From NCBI GenBank assembly GCA_945877995.1, contig CAMDXD010000053.1, positions 1-14,453 on the forward strand: a stretch of DNA of 14,453 nucleotides, read 5' to 3'. The position numbers were made by a program, and so were the translations under genes. Every line of letters begins with the position of its first letter. Within the stretch, counting starts at the first letter, position 1. The notes under the pieces were generated by a model, which worked only from the letters and a program-made list of their open reading frames with translations, did no database searches and was not told the origin of the DNA. Origin of the DNA: Bordetella parapertussis. Its GTDB lineage: Bacteria > Pseudomonadota > Gammaproteobacteria > Burkholderiales > CAIKXV01. Positions 6,420 through 13,220 of this stretch are shown here, piece after piece.

Positions 6420-6780
6420 TCACCTCGAGCGCCGCCTTGTGCGCATCGATGCCGGTCGGCAGACCGGCATAGAGCGTGACCATCAGCAGCACCTCGCGTA
6501 CTTCCTCCGGCGTTGCGCCATTGTTCAGCGCACCGTTCACATGCACCTTGAGCTCGTTCGGCTTGTTCAGCGTTGCGGTGATGCCGACCATCGCCAGGCT
6601 GCGTGCCTTCATGTCGAGCTGCGGCCGGCTCCAGATGTCGCCGTACGAATAGGCGTTGATGATGTGCTGCAGTGGTTCGCCGAACTCGCCGAGTTCGCCC
6701 ATCCGCCGCGCGACAGTCTCGGCACCGAAGAGCTTTTGCCGCAGTGCCAGTCCGCGCTGGTAGAGGTCGTCAAGGGTCAT
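6379..6780 (-). CDS. Carboxymuconolactone decarboxylase family protein (PcaC-like)
   Basis: The product is 133 aa, the normal size for a single-domain PcaC-type protein. It carries MTLDDLYQRGLALRQKLFG, the central LDMKARSLAMVGITATLNKPNELKVHVNGALNNGATPEEVREVLL and VTLYAGLPTGIDAHKAAL, which follow the gamma-carboxymuconolactone decarboxylase pattern (HVRGALNNGVTxEEIREV). His80 is the conserved residue; the CxxC pair of AhpD peroxidases is absent, so a disulfide-reductase role is unlikely. PcaC decarboxylates 4-carboxymuconolactone in protocatechuate catabolism; no other pca gene is present, so the exact substrate is open. GGAG lies about 7 nt before the ATG at 6780. It diverges from the Bug-led operon with a 160-bp shared promoter region. 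Its last 41 bp overlap the AEC gene on the opposite strand. Confidence 0.88.
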   Translation of the reverse strand: MTLDDLYQRGLALRQKLFGAETVARRMGELGEFGEPLQHIINAYSYGDIWSRPQLDMKARSLAMVGITATLNKPNELKVHVNGALNNGATPEEVREVLLMVTLYAGLPTGIDAHKAALEVINARRPAPAAPAG

Positions 6781-6856
6781 TGCCTGTCTCCGTCTTCTGG
6801 GGGTGTCGTGTCCCTGCAGCTGTCCCGGCCACCGTCCCCGGGCCGGCCAGGCCGCC

Positions 6857-6886
6857 TTGCACCGGGCGCCGCGGGCAGCGTAGGAT
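6857..6886 (+). promoter_or_regulatory. Candidate sigma70-like promoter of the Bug-led operon
   Basis: TTGCAC (6857-6862) and TAGGAT (6881-6886) are separated by 18 bp and lie about 55 bp before the Bug start codon, in the divergent gap between the PcaC-like gene and the operon. The match is moderate (3/6 and 4/6), so this is a suggestion only. Confidence 0.35.
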
Positions 6887-6940
6887 GCAGCAAAAGGCAG
6901 CACACAACTAGAAGCCCGATTTCCCCAGGAGGAGGTCAGC

Positions 6941-7933
6941 ATGATGCGTACGTCCCTGTCCACTGCAGGCGTTGCGCTCGCCGGCACGGTTGCCGCGGCC
7001 TGCCTGGCGCTGGCCGGCGCTGCGGGAAGCGCTGCCGCACAGTCGTTCCCGACGAAGCCCATCCGCGTGGTGGTGCCGTTCCCGCCCGGCGCGGGGCCTG
7101 ACCAGCTGGCGCGCCTGCTGTCCGTTCCGATGCAGGAGGTACTCGGCCAGCCGCTGGTGGTCGAGAACCGCGCCGGCGCACAGGGCACGATCGCAGCCAC
7201 CGACGTCGCGCGTGCGAATCCGGACGGCCACACGCTCCTGATGGGTACCAACACCACGCAGGCGGCCAACGTTGGGCTCTTCAAGAAGCTTGCGTACGAT
7301 CCGCTGAAAGACTTTGCCTATGTTGCGCGGCTTGCGCAGACGTCGCTGATCCTCGCGGTGCGCTCGGATTTCCCCGCGACCAGCGCGAGGGAGTTCATCG
7401 CGGTGGCGAAGGCGAAGCGGGGCGAACTCTCCGGCGGCTTCGGCTCCGGCGGTGCGCAGGTTTCGCTCGGGCTGCTGCGCTCGCTCGGTGGCATCGAGTT
7501 CGTCGAGGTGCCGTACAAGGGAATCCCGATCGCCGTCGGTGAAGTGGTCGGCGGGCAGATCGCGTTCACCTTCACCGACTTCACCGCCGGCATCGGCCAG
7601 TGGAAGGCCGGCCGGCTCAAGCTCCTCGGTGTCACCTCGCGCAATCGGTCGGCGCTGGCGCCCGAAGTGCCGGCGCTCGCGGAGGACCTGCCGGGCTTCG
7701 AGATCACGATCTGGTGGGGGCTGATGGCGCCTGCCGGTACGCCGCGCGATACCGTGCAGCGCCTGTCCGACGCGGCGATCAGCGCGCTCAACCGCCCGGA
7801 TGTACGGCAGCGGCTGGCAGGTCTCAGCGTCGATCCGGCCGCCATGGGGCCGGAGGATTTCACGAAGTTCGTCGGGGTCGAGGTGCCGCGCTGGGTGAAG
7901 CAGATCCGGGATGCGGGGATACTCCCGGAGTAA
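6941..7933 (+). CDS. Bug-family tripartite tricarboxylate transporter substrate-binding protein (periplasmic)
   Basis: The product is 330 aa. An N-terminal signal peptide ends at about SAAAQSFPTKP (cleavage near residue 33), so the mature protein is periplasmic. Bug signatures are clear: IRVVVPFPPGAGPDQLAR (the loop that holds ligand carboxylates), VVENRAGAQGTIAATDVAR, NPDGHTLLMGTNTT, FGSGGAQVSLGL, VEVPYKG, and the C-terminal PAGTPRDTVQRLSDA. Usual members have PPGGGTD; here it is PPGAGPD, which may reflect ligand choice. The start at 6941 has an excellent AGGAGGAGGT (6927-6936) 5 nt upstream. It is the first gene of a likely four-gene operon with an amidohydrolase, an oxidoreductase and a cupin, which suggests that it binds the substrate those enzymes degrade. 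No TctA or TctB permease gene is in the window. Confidence 0.93.
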   Translation: MMRTSLSTAGVALAGTVAAACLALAGAAGSAAAQSFPTKPIRVVVPFPPGAGPDQLARLLSVPMQEVLGQPLVVENRAGAQGTIAATDVARANPDGHTLLMGTNTTQAANVGLFKKLAYDPLKDFAYVARLAQTSLILAVRSDFPATSAREFIAVAKAKRGELSGGFGSGGAQVSLGLLRSLGGIEFVEVPYKGIPIAVGEVVGGQIAFTFTDFTAGIGQWKAGRLKLLGVTSRNRSALAPEVPALAEDLPGFEITIWWGLMAPAGTPRDTVQRLSDAAISALNRPDVRQRLAGLSVDPAAMGPEDFTKFVGVEVPRWVKQIRDAGILPE

Positions 7934-7997
7934 TCCGCCCTGGCCGCCGCTCCCGGCATCCCCGCCGGGGGCACCCAGGCAACCGATCCGAGCACCC

Positions 7998-8879
7998 ATG
8001 ACCATCATCGATGCACACCACCATATCTGGCGCCATGCCCATACGCCGTGGCTGAACGGGCCTGCCCTGCCGCGCATCTTCGGCGACTATGAAGCGCTGC
8101 GGCACGACTATCTTGCGCAGGACTTCCTCGACGACGTGGTGCCGCAGGGTGTCGTCTCTTCGGTCTATATCCAGGTCAACGTCGCGCCGGGCGATGAGGT
8201 GGCCGAGATCGAGTGGGTTGCATCGGTCGCGCGCGAGCACGGCTTTCCGCAGGCGAGCGTCGGTTATGCAGACCTGGCGAGCGCGCAGGTCGGCGCCACG
8301 CTCGACCGCCTGCAGGCGGCAGGCAACCTGCGCGGTATCCGCCAGCAACTGCACTGGCACGAAAACCTGGCCTACCGCTTCGCGTCTCGCCCCGACCTGA
8401 TGAACGATGCCGCCTGGCGTGCCGGCCTGCGCGAGGTCGAGGCGCGCGGCCTGCTGTTCGAGCTGCAGGTGTTCTCCTCGCAGATGGCAGATGCCGCCGC
8501 ACTGGCGCGCGAATTCCCCGCGGTGACCTTCGTGCTGTTGCACGCCGGGATGCTCGAGGACCGCTCTTTGGCCGGCATGGCTGCCTGGCGCAGTGGCATG
8601 GCAGCGCTCGCCGCCTGCCCGAACGTGCATGTGAAGCTGTCCGGCCTGGGTACCTTCGAGCGTGCCTGCTCGAAGGCGCTCTGGCGGCCGGTGGTTGAAG
8701 AGACCGTCGAGATGTTCGGCGCGGGTCGCTGCCTGTACGGCAGCAACTTCCCGATCGAGCGCATGTGGACCAGCTATGACCGGCTGGTCGGCGTGATGGA
8801 CGAATGCCTCGCGCCGCTGGACGCGCTGGAGCGGCAGGCGATCTTCCACGACAATGCGCAGCGGCTCTACCGCCTGTGA
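7998..8879 (+). CDS. Amidohydrolase family 2 protein (COG3618-like TIM-barrel hydrolase/lactonase)
   Basis: The product is 293 aa. It opens with MTIIDAHHHIW, the HxH metal motif (His7, His9) at the end of the first strand, followed by YLAQDFLDD and VVSSVYIQVNVAPGDEVAEIEW, a pattern shared with COG3618 proteins such as L-fuconolactone and sulfomuconolactone hydrolases. Later barrel positions are HW HEN near 119-122, LLHAGM (His182), HVKLSG (Lys213) and YGSNFPIER (248-255), where Asn250 takes the place of the Asp of classical amidohydrolases; GSNFP occurs in this subfamily. Hydrolysis of a lactone or related cyclic ester is the most likely reaction, but the substrate is not known. The ATG at 7998 is 64 nt after the Bug gene; the ribosome binding site is weak. 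The next gene follows after 17 nt. Confidence 0.88.
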   Translation: MTIIDAHHHIWRHAHTPWLNGPALPRIFGDYEALRHDYLAQDFLDDVVPQGVVSSVYIQVNVAPGDEVAEIEWVASVAREHGFPQASVGYADLASAQVGATLDRLQAAGNLRGIRQQLHWHENLAYRFASRPDLMNDAAWRAGLREVEARGLLFELQVFSSQMADAAALAREFPAVTFVLLHAGMLEDRSLAGMAAWRSGMAALAACPNVHVKLSGLGTFERACSKALWRPVVEETVEMFGAGRCLYGSNFPIERMWTSYDRLVGVMDECLAPLDALERQAIFHDNAQRLYRL

Positions 8880-8896
8880 CAGAAAGGTCTGATGCA

Positions 8897-9892
8897 ATGA
8901 TCGACTCGGCCATCGTGGGCCTCGGCCGCTGGGGACGCGGCCATGTGAAATCGATGCAGCTGGCTGGCGATGCCAGGCCGTTGCGTTTCGTGCGCGCGAT
9001 CGACCCGGTGCTCGATGCACACCGCGCGTTCGCCGACGAACACGGCATGCAGTTGTCGGCCAGCCTGGATGACGCGCTGGCCGATCCGAAGATCCGCGCG
9101 ATCGTGCTGTGCACGCCGCACTCGCTGCACCGGCCTCAGGTGGAAGCCTGCGCGCGCGCCGGCAAGGCGGTGTTCTGCGAGAAGCCACTGGCACTGAACC
9201 TCGAGGATGCACGCGCGATGATCGATGCCTGCCAGCAGGCGAAGGTGCCGATGGGGGTCGGCCATCTGCGCCGCTTCTGGCCTTCGACCGAGGCGGTGAA
9301 GCAGGCGATCGTGGCCGGGGACATCGGCGAACTGCTGCATGTCGAAGGCCACTTCAGCAACGAACATTCCAACAACGTGGTCGGCGGCTGGCGCGAGTCG
9401 CCCGCCGAGTCGCCCGCCGCGGGGCTCACCGGTGCCGGGCTGCATATCGTCGACGCGTTCACGCTGCTGGTCGGGCCGGCGCTTTCGGTGCATGCACACG
9501 TGGTCGAGCGCAAGCCTCCGCCGGCACCGCTCGACACCATCGCAGCGCTTTACAGGCTCGACGCCGGCGGCGGCCGGCAGGTCGGCGGCATGTTCGCCAG
9601 CGTGCGCGCCTCCCCGCTCTACTGGCGCATCCACGCATTCGGCTCGCGCGGGTCGATCGAGGCACTGGGCGAACACGAGGTGGTGCGCCATGCGAGCGGC
9701 GTCGCCCCGGTGCGCACCACGCTGCCGCCGCGCGAAGCGATGCGCCACCAGCTCGAGGCGTTCGCGCGCGCGATCCGCGGCGAGGCCGAGTATCCGATCC
9801 CGTTCTCCGATCTGCTCGCCACCGTCGCCTCGTTCGAGGCGACGGTGAAGTCGGTCGAGACATCCCGCACGATCGAAGTCACCCGTACCTGA
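8897..9892 (+). CDS. Gfo/Idh/MocA-family NAD(P)-dependent oxidoreductase
   Basis: The product is 331 aa. The N-terminal Rossmann fold has IVGLGRWGRGHV (glycine motif at residues 8-15), then the family stretch AIVLCTPHSLHRPQVEACARAGKAVFCEKPLAL, with the Glu95-Lys96-Pro97 motif whose Lys is catalytic in many members. The C-terminal substrate domain includes GVGHLRRFWPS and GLTGAGLHIVDAF, with the conserved His183 and Asp186. Family members oxidise sugars, inositols, sugar acids and some aromatic diols or semialdehydes; the substrate here cannot be assigned. A 12-bp perfect tandem repeat encodes ESPAESPA at residues 167-174. AAAGG lies about 12 nt before the ATG at 8897. It sits between the amidohydrolase and the cupin, so it probably makes or consumes the lactone handled by the hydrolase. 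Confidence 0.9.
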   Translation: MIDSAIVGLGRWGRGHVKSMQLAGDARPLRFVRAIDPVLDAHRAFADEHGMQLSASLDDALADPKIRAIVLCTPHSLHRPQVEACARAGKAVFCEKPLALNLEDARAMIDACQQAKVPMGVGHLRRFWPSTEAVKQAIVAGDIGELLHVEGHFSNEHSNNVVGGWRESPAESPAAGLTGAGLHIVDAFTLLVGPALSVHAHVVERKPPPAPLDTIAALYRLDAGGGRQVGGMFASVRASPLYWRIHAFGSRGSIEALGEHEVVRHASGVAPVRTTLPPREAMRHQLEAFARAIRGEAEYPIPFSDLLATVASFEATVKSVETSRTIEVTRT

Positions 9893-9901
9893 GGAAATAA
9901 C

Positions 9902-10357
9902 ATGGTCCCGTTCAGCCGCCAGATGCCCACCGTCATCCGTCCCTCGCAGATCGGCACCGATGTCACCTACGAGCCGCCGCTGCGCATCGGCTTTGGCATC
10001 AGCGACAAGACCGTCGATGGGTCGAATGCGACCATGGGCCGCACGATCCTGCCCGCTGGCGCGAAGCCGAATCCCACCCACTACCACTCGGTCAACGACG
10101 TCTGCTGGTACATCCTGCACGGGCGTATCCGCGCGTACTTCTCGCGCAGCGACGGCACCGACCGCAAGGAAGTGATCCTCGAGGGCGGCGACTTCGTCTA
10201 CATCCCGAGCGGGGCGATCCACGTGATCTCGAATGCCTCCGAGACCGAGGATGCCGGGCTGATCTTCTGTTATATCGGCGTCGGCAACACCGATGCGGCG
10301 GAGACGGTGTGGATCGAGCGGCAGTCGGAGGTGGGGCGGCGGGTGGCGGGGGAGTAG
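9902..10357 (+). CDS. Small single-domain cupin protein
   Basis: The product is 151 aa with one cupin barrel. Motif 2 is textbook: GDFVYIPSGAIHVISN, with His107. Motif 1 reads THYHSVNDVCWYILHG: the two histidines (His60, His62) are present but the usual Glu is replaced by Asn65 or Asp66, so the metal site may be three His plus an unusual acidic ligand. No signal peptide is seen. GAGGAAATAAC immediately before the ATG at 9902 gives a good ribosome binding site, and the gene starts 9 nt after the oxidoreductase stop, so it is the last gene of the operon. Likely roles are an isomerase, a dioxygenase-like enzyme or a ligand-binding helper of the pathway. It converges on the SDR gene with only 15 bp between stops. 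Confidence 0.85.
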   Translation: MVPFSRQMPTVIRPSQIGTDVTYEPPLRIGFGISDKTVDGSNATMGRTILPAGAKPNPTHYHSVNDVCWYILHGRIRAYFSRSDGTDRKEVILEGGDFVYIPSGAIHVISNASETEDAGLIFCYIGVGNTDAAETVWIERQSEVGRRVAGE

Positions 10358-10372
10358 CAGGCGCGAGGCATC

Positions 10373-11140
10373 CTACGGCATGATCTCCCCGCCGTTCGGA
10401 TGCAGCAGCTGCCCGCAGTAGTAGCGCGCCTCTTCGCTCGCCAGGAACACGAACGCCGGGGTCATGTCCTCGGGCGTGCCCAGCCGCTTCAGTGGAAGGC
10501 TGGCAGCATGCCCGGCCTTCACGTCCTCGGACAGCGGGTCGAAGCCGGTGTCCACCAGCCCGGGCGATACGCCGTTGACCAGGATGCCGTGCGGTGCGAG
10601 TTCTTTCGCCAGCGCGCGGGTGAAGGCGATCACGCCGCCCTTCGCGGTGGAGTAGGCGGTGTAGTTCTCACGGCCGATGTAGCCGAGTTGGGAGCAGACG
10701 GTGATGATCCGTCCCTGCTTCGCCGGGATCATGTGGCGCGCCGCTTCGCGGCCGACCAGGAAGCTGCCGCGCAGGTGCACGCTCATCATCCGACCCCAGT
10801 CGTCGAGCGTCATTTCCGTGATCGGCTGCGGGCGCTGTATGCCGGCGTTGGACACCACGATGTCGATGCCGCCCCACGGGGTGGCAACCGCGGCGAACGC
10901 GGCGGTCACGGCCGCCTCGGACGTGACGTCGCAGCGCAGCGCCAGCGCGCGACGGCCGAGCCGCTCGATCTCGTCCACGAGGGCGTGCGCCTCCGGCTCG
11001 CGGTCGATCCAGGCGATGGCGACATCCGCGCCCTCGGCGGCGTAGGCCAGCGCGACTGCGCGCCCGATGCCGGTGTTGCCACCGGTGATCAGCGCGCGCT
11101 TCCCGTTCAGTCGTTGCAATCCGGTCTGCATGGTCGGCAT
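10373..11140 (-). CDS. Short-chain dehydrogenase/reductase (glucose 1-dehydrogenase-like classical SDR)
   Basis: The product is 255 aa, typical for classical SDRs. The cofactor motif is ALITGGNTGIGRAVAL (TGGNTGIG, residues 19-26), followed by RCDVTSE, the VSNAGIQ strand (Asn98), and the catalytic Ser150, Tyr163 and Lys167 in ITVCSQLG and YSTAKGG. Near the end come VSPGLVDT and LHPNGGEIMP, in the usual place of the FTGQxLxVDGG motif. It should be cytoplasmic and NAD(P)-dependent; the alcohol or ketone substrate is unknown. A second in-frame ATG at 11131 is possible; I kept 11140, which lies 4 nt after the upstream RutE-like stop, giving tight coupling. Its 3' end meets the cupin gene of the opposite strand almost directly. 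Confidence 0.92.
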   Translation of the reverse strand: MPTMQTGLQRLNGKRALITGGNTGIGRAVALAYAAEGADVAIAWIDREPEAHALVDEIERLGRRALALRCDVTSEAAVTAAFAAVATPWGGIDIVVSNAGIQRPQPITEMTLDDWGRMMSVHLRGSFLVGREAARHMIPAKQGRIITVCSQLGYIGRENYTAYSTAKGGVIAFTRALAKELAPHGILVNGVSPGLVDTGFDPLSEDVKAGHAASLPLKRLGTPEDMTPAFVFLASEEARYYCGQLLHPNGGEIMP

Positions 11141-11144
11141 CCGC

Positions 11145-11750
11145 TCAGAGGACCAGGCAGGCGTCTTCGAACTGGAACCGCGGGCTGCGCGGGAACAGTT
11201 TCGACGGGTCGCCATGCCCGAGGTTGCACAGGAAGTTCGATCGCCAGGGGGTGCCGGCGAAGAACTCGGCATCGACCTTTTCGCTGTCGAAGCCGGACAT
11301 CGGCCCACAGTCGAGCCCGACCGCGCGTGCCGCCAGCATCATGTAGGCGCCCTGCAGCGTGCCGTTGCGCAACGCGGTCTGGCGGATCAGTTCATCGTTG
11401 CCGGCGAACCAGCTGCGCGCATCGGCGTTCGGAAACAGCCGTGGCAACTGCTCGTGGAACGACAGGTCGTGGGCTACAACCACGGTCACCGGTGCGCTCA
11501 TCGTCTTGTCGAGGTTGCCCGGGAGCAGTGCAGGCGCCAGCCGCATGCGCGACTGCGGCGAGCGCAGGAACACGAACCGCGCCGGGCTGCAGTTGGCGCT
11601 GGTCGGCGCCATCTTCAGCAGGTCGAACATCTCGCGCAGCGTATCGTCTGACACCGGCTGGTTGGTCCAGCCATTGTGGGTGCGAGCGTCGTTGAACAGC
11701 AGGTTTCGGCCTGCGGGGTCGAGCGTGGTCATCGGGTCGGCATTGTTCAT
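11145..11750 (-). CDS. rutE: Nitroreductase-family FMN enzyme, RutE-like (putative malonic semialdehyde reductase)
   Basis: The 201-aa product aligns along its whole length with E. coli RutE (196 aa): NLLFNDARTHNGWTNQPVSD, MAPTSANCSPARFVFLRS, GNLDKTMSAPVTVVVAHDLSF, LPRLFPNADARSWF, GLDCGPMSGFDSEKVDAEFF and the final PRFQFEDACLVL. RutE-type enzymes are FMN-dependent and reduce malonic semialdehyde to 3-hydroxypropionate at the end of the Rut pyrimidine-degradation route. None of rutABCDFG is in this window, so the symbol indicates likeness, not proven pathway. I chose the ATG at 11750 because it matches the RutE N-terminus; ATGs at 11762 and 11732 are alternatives, and no ribosome binding site decides between them. 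It lies between a MetC-like lyase (61-bp gap) and an SDR gene (4-bp gap), all on the minus strand. Confidence 0.87.
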   Translation of the reverse strand: MNNADPMTTLDPAGRNLLFNDARTHNGWTNQPVSDDTLREMFDLLKMAPTSANCSPARFVFLRSPQSRMRLAPALLPGNLDKTMSAPVTVVVAHDLSFHEQLPRLFPNADARSWFAGNDELIRQTALRNGTLQGAYMMLAARAVGLDCGPMSGFDSEKVDAEFFAGTPWRSNFLCNLGHGDPSKLFPRSPRFQFEDACLVL

Positions 11751-11811
11751 TCGGATGACCATCGAGACTAGCAGGAAGCCGGCCTGCACGGCGCCGGCTG
11801 CACTGACGCCG

Positions 11812-13038
11812 CTACCGCATGGACAGGCGGTCGAGCCCGCGCGCAAGGTCGTCGATCAGGTCCTGCGGGTGTTCGAGCCCGACATGGATGCGTACCATTG
11901 GTCCTTCGGGGTTCCAGGGCGACGCGGTGCGCGTGATCATCTTCGCGCGGATCGCCAGGCTCTCGTAGCCGCCCCAGCTCGAGCCGATACCGAACAGTTG
12001 CAGCGAATCGATCATCGCCACCACCGACTCGTCGGTCGCCGGCTTCAGGACCACGCCGAACAGCGATGCGGCACCGTCGAAGTCGCGCTTCCAGAGCGCA
12101 TGCCCCGGGTCGCTCTCGAGCGCCGGGAACAGCACGCGCGACACCCGTGGATGCGCCTCCAGGAAACGCGCGACCGCGATCGCACTGGCCATCTGGTGGC
12201 GCATGCGCACGCCGATGGTGCGCAGGCCGCGCAGCGCCAGCCAGCAGTCGTCAGGGCTCACGCACATGCCGAAGTCGGCGACGCTGCGGCGCACCGGCAG
12301 CCAGTTCGCCTCGTTGGTGACGATCGCGCCGATCAGGGTGTCGGAATGGCCGGATATGTACTTGGTGCCGGCGTGGATCGACACGTCTACCCCATGCTCG
12401 AACGCGCGGAAGAAGTACGGCGTGCCCCAGGTGTTGTCAGCCAGCACCGGTACGCCCTTCGCATGCGCTGCAGCCGCGATGGCCGGGATGTCCTGCATCT
12501 CGAAGGTCATCGAGCCGGGCGCCTCGCAGTACACCGCGCAGGTCTCCGGCCGGATCAGTGCGGCGATGCCGCTGCCGATCGCCGGATCGTAGTATTCGAT
12601 GTCGACGCCCCAGGCGGCGAGCCGCTTGTCGCAGAAGTTGCGCGCCGGCCCGTAGGCGGAGTCGGTGACCAGCAGGTGCGTACCCTTCTTCGCATAGGCC
12701 GACAGCGCAGCGGTGATTGCCGCGAGCCCCGACGGCACCGCGACCGCGGCATGTCCGCCTTCGAGTTCCGCTACCGCTGCTTCGAATGCGAAGGTGGTCG
12801 GCGTGCCGTGCACGCCGTAGCGCATCACCTTGTAGTCGTCGGGGTCGCGCCCCTCGTAGGTGGCGGTGTCCTCGAACAGCACGGTGGAGCCGCGGAACAC
12901 CGGCGGGTTCACCATGCCGGAGAAGCGCACCGGGTCGCGTGCCGCATGGCCTACCAGCGTGTCCTTGTGGCGGCTGCCGCGCAGGTCGCGCGCGGGGCTG
13001 GAAGGGTTGCTGCCGTCGCTCATGGTGCTGTCGCTCAT
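11812..13038 (-). CDS. metC: Cystathionine beta-lyase (MetC-type Cys/Met metabolism PLP enzyme)
   Basis: The product is 408 aa, an intact member of the Cys/Met metabolism PLP family. Visible family features are NPPVFRGSTVLFED, YGVHGTPTTFAFEAAVAELEGG (phosphate-binding Tyr74 region), AAVAVPSGLAAITAAL, VLADNTWGTPYFF (Asp201, which contacts the PLP ring nitrogen) and SIHAGTKYISGHSD, with Lys226 as the Schiff-base lysine. The second half includes the substrate-binding region around SSWGGYESLA and the carboxyl-binding stretch RIHVGLEHPQDLIDDL. Proteobacterial MetC cleaves cystathionine to homocysteine, pyruvate and ammonia in methionine synthesis; a lyase role on another amino acid is possible. 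The N-terminus has two near-identical ATG contexts (13038 and 13023); no ribosome binding site decides, and I used the first. It is probably the first gene of a three-gene unit with the RutE-like and SDR genes. Confidence 0.9.
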   Translation of the reverse strand: MSDSTMSDGSNPSSPARDLRGSRHKDTLVGHAARDPVRFSGMVNPPVFRGSTVLFEDTATYEGRDPDDYKVMRYGVHGTPTTFAFEAAVAELEGGHAAVAVPSGLAAITAALSAYAKKGTHLLVTDSAYGPARNFCDKRLAAWGVDIEYYDPAIGSGIAALIRPETCAVYCEAPGSMTFEMQDIPAIAAAAHAKGVPVLADNTWGTPYFFRAFEHGVDVSIHAGTKYISGHSDTLIGAIVTNEANWLPVRRSVADFGMCVSPDDCWLALRGLRTIGVRMRHQMASAIAVARFLEAHPRVSRVLFPALESDPGHALWKRDFDGAASLFGVVLKPATDESVVAMIDSLQLFGIGSSWGGYESLAIRAKMITRTASPWNPEGPMVRIHVGLEHPQDLIDDLARGLDRLSMR

Positions 13039-13062
13039 GGATGCACTCGCACAAAAGACACA

Positions 13063-13091
13063 AGACTACGCTGGCGCCCGTGCCGCCTCAA
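13063..13091 (-). promoter_or_regulatory. Candidate promoter of the metC-led cluster
   Basis: On the minus strand TTGAGG (13091-13086) and TAGTCT (13068-13063) are 17 bp apart and would start a transcript with a leader of about 18 nt before the metC ATG. The -10 match is weak. It lies in the 182-bp divergent gap shared with the second Bug gene. Confidence 0.3.
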
Positions 13092-13210
13092 GCGAGCCCC
13101 GTCGGTTGCGCGAACCCGCCGCGGCGGCGACTGGCGGGACGGCGCTGCGGTACAGTCAGGCTTCCAGCGTCCGAAGCCGGTCGCAGCCAGACGGGCACCA
13201 GCCCGCACCG

Positions 13211-13215
13211 GGAGG
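13211..13215 (+). promoter_or_regulatory. Ribosome binding site deciding a TTG start
   Basis: GGAGG is followed by AGACC and then TTGTTG at 13221-13226. No in-frame ATG or GTG lies in the right place before the signal peptide, so this site points to a TTG start for the second Bug protein. Confidence 0.7.
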
Positions 13216-13220
13216 AGACC

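Noticed and set aside
8804..8896. An N-terminal extension of 31 codons on the Gfo/Idh/MocA protein
   Set aside because: It overlaps the amidohydrolase coding end and precedes the Rossmann fold; the ATG at 8897 with AAAGG upstream gives the normal family start.
9395..9418. A perfect 12-bp tandem repeat encoding ESPAESPA in the Gfo/Idh/MocA gene
   Set aside because: A WRxSxxESP-type stretch is usual at this place in the family, so the repeat need not be a recent duplication and does not break the frame.
10345..10393. A GC-rich inverted repeat (GGCGGGGGAG with CTCCCCGCC) spanning the convergent cupin and SDR ends
   Set aside because: The loop is about 30 nt, one arm has a bulge and there is no T run, so a bidirectional terminator is not supported.
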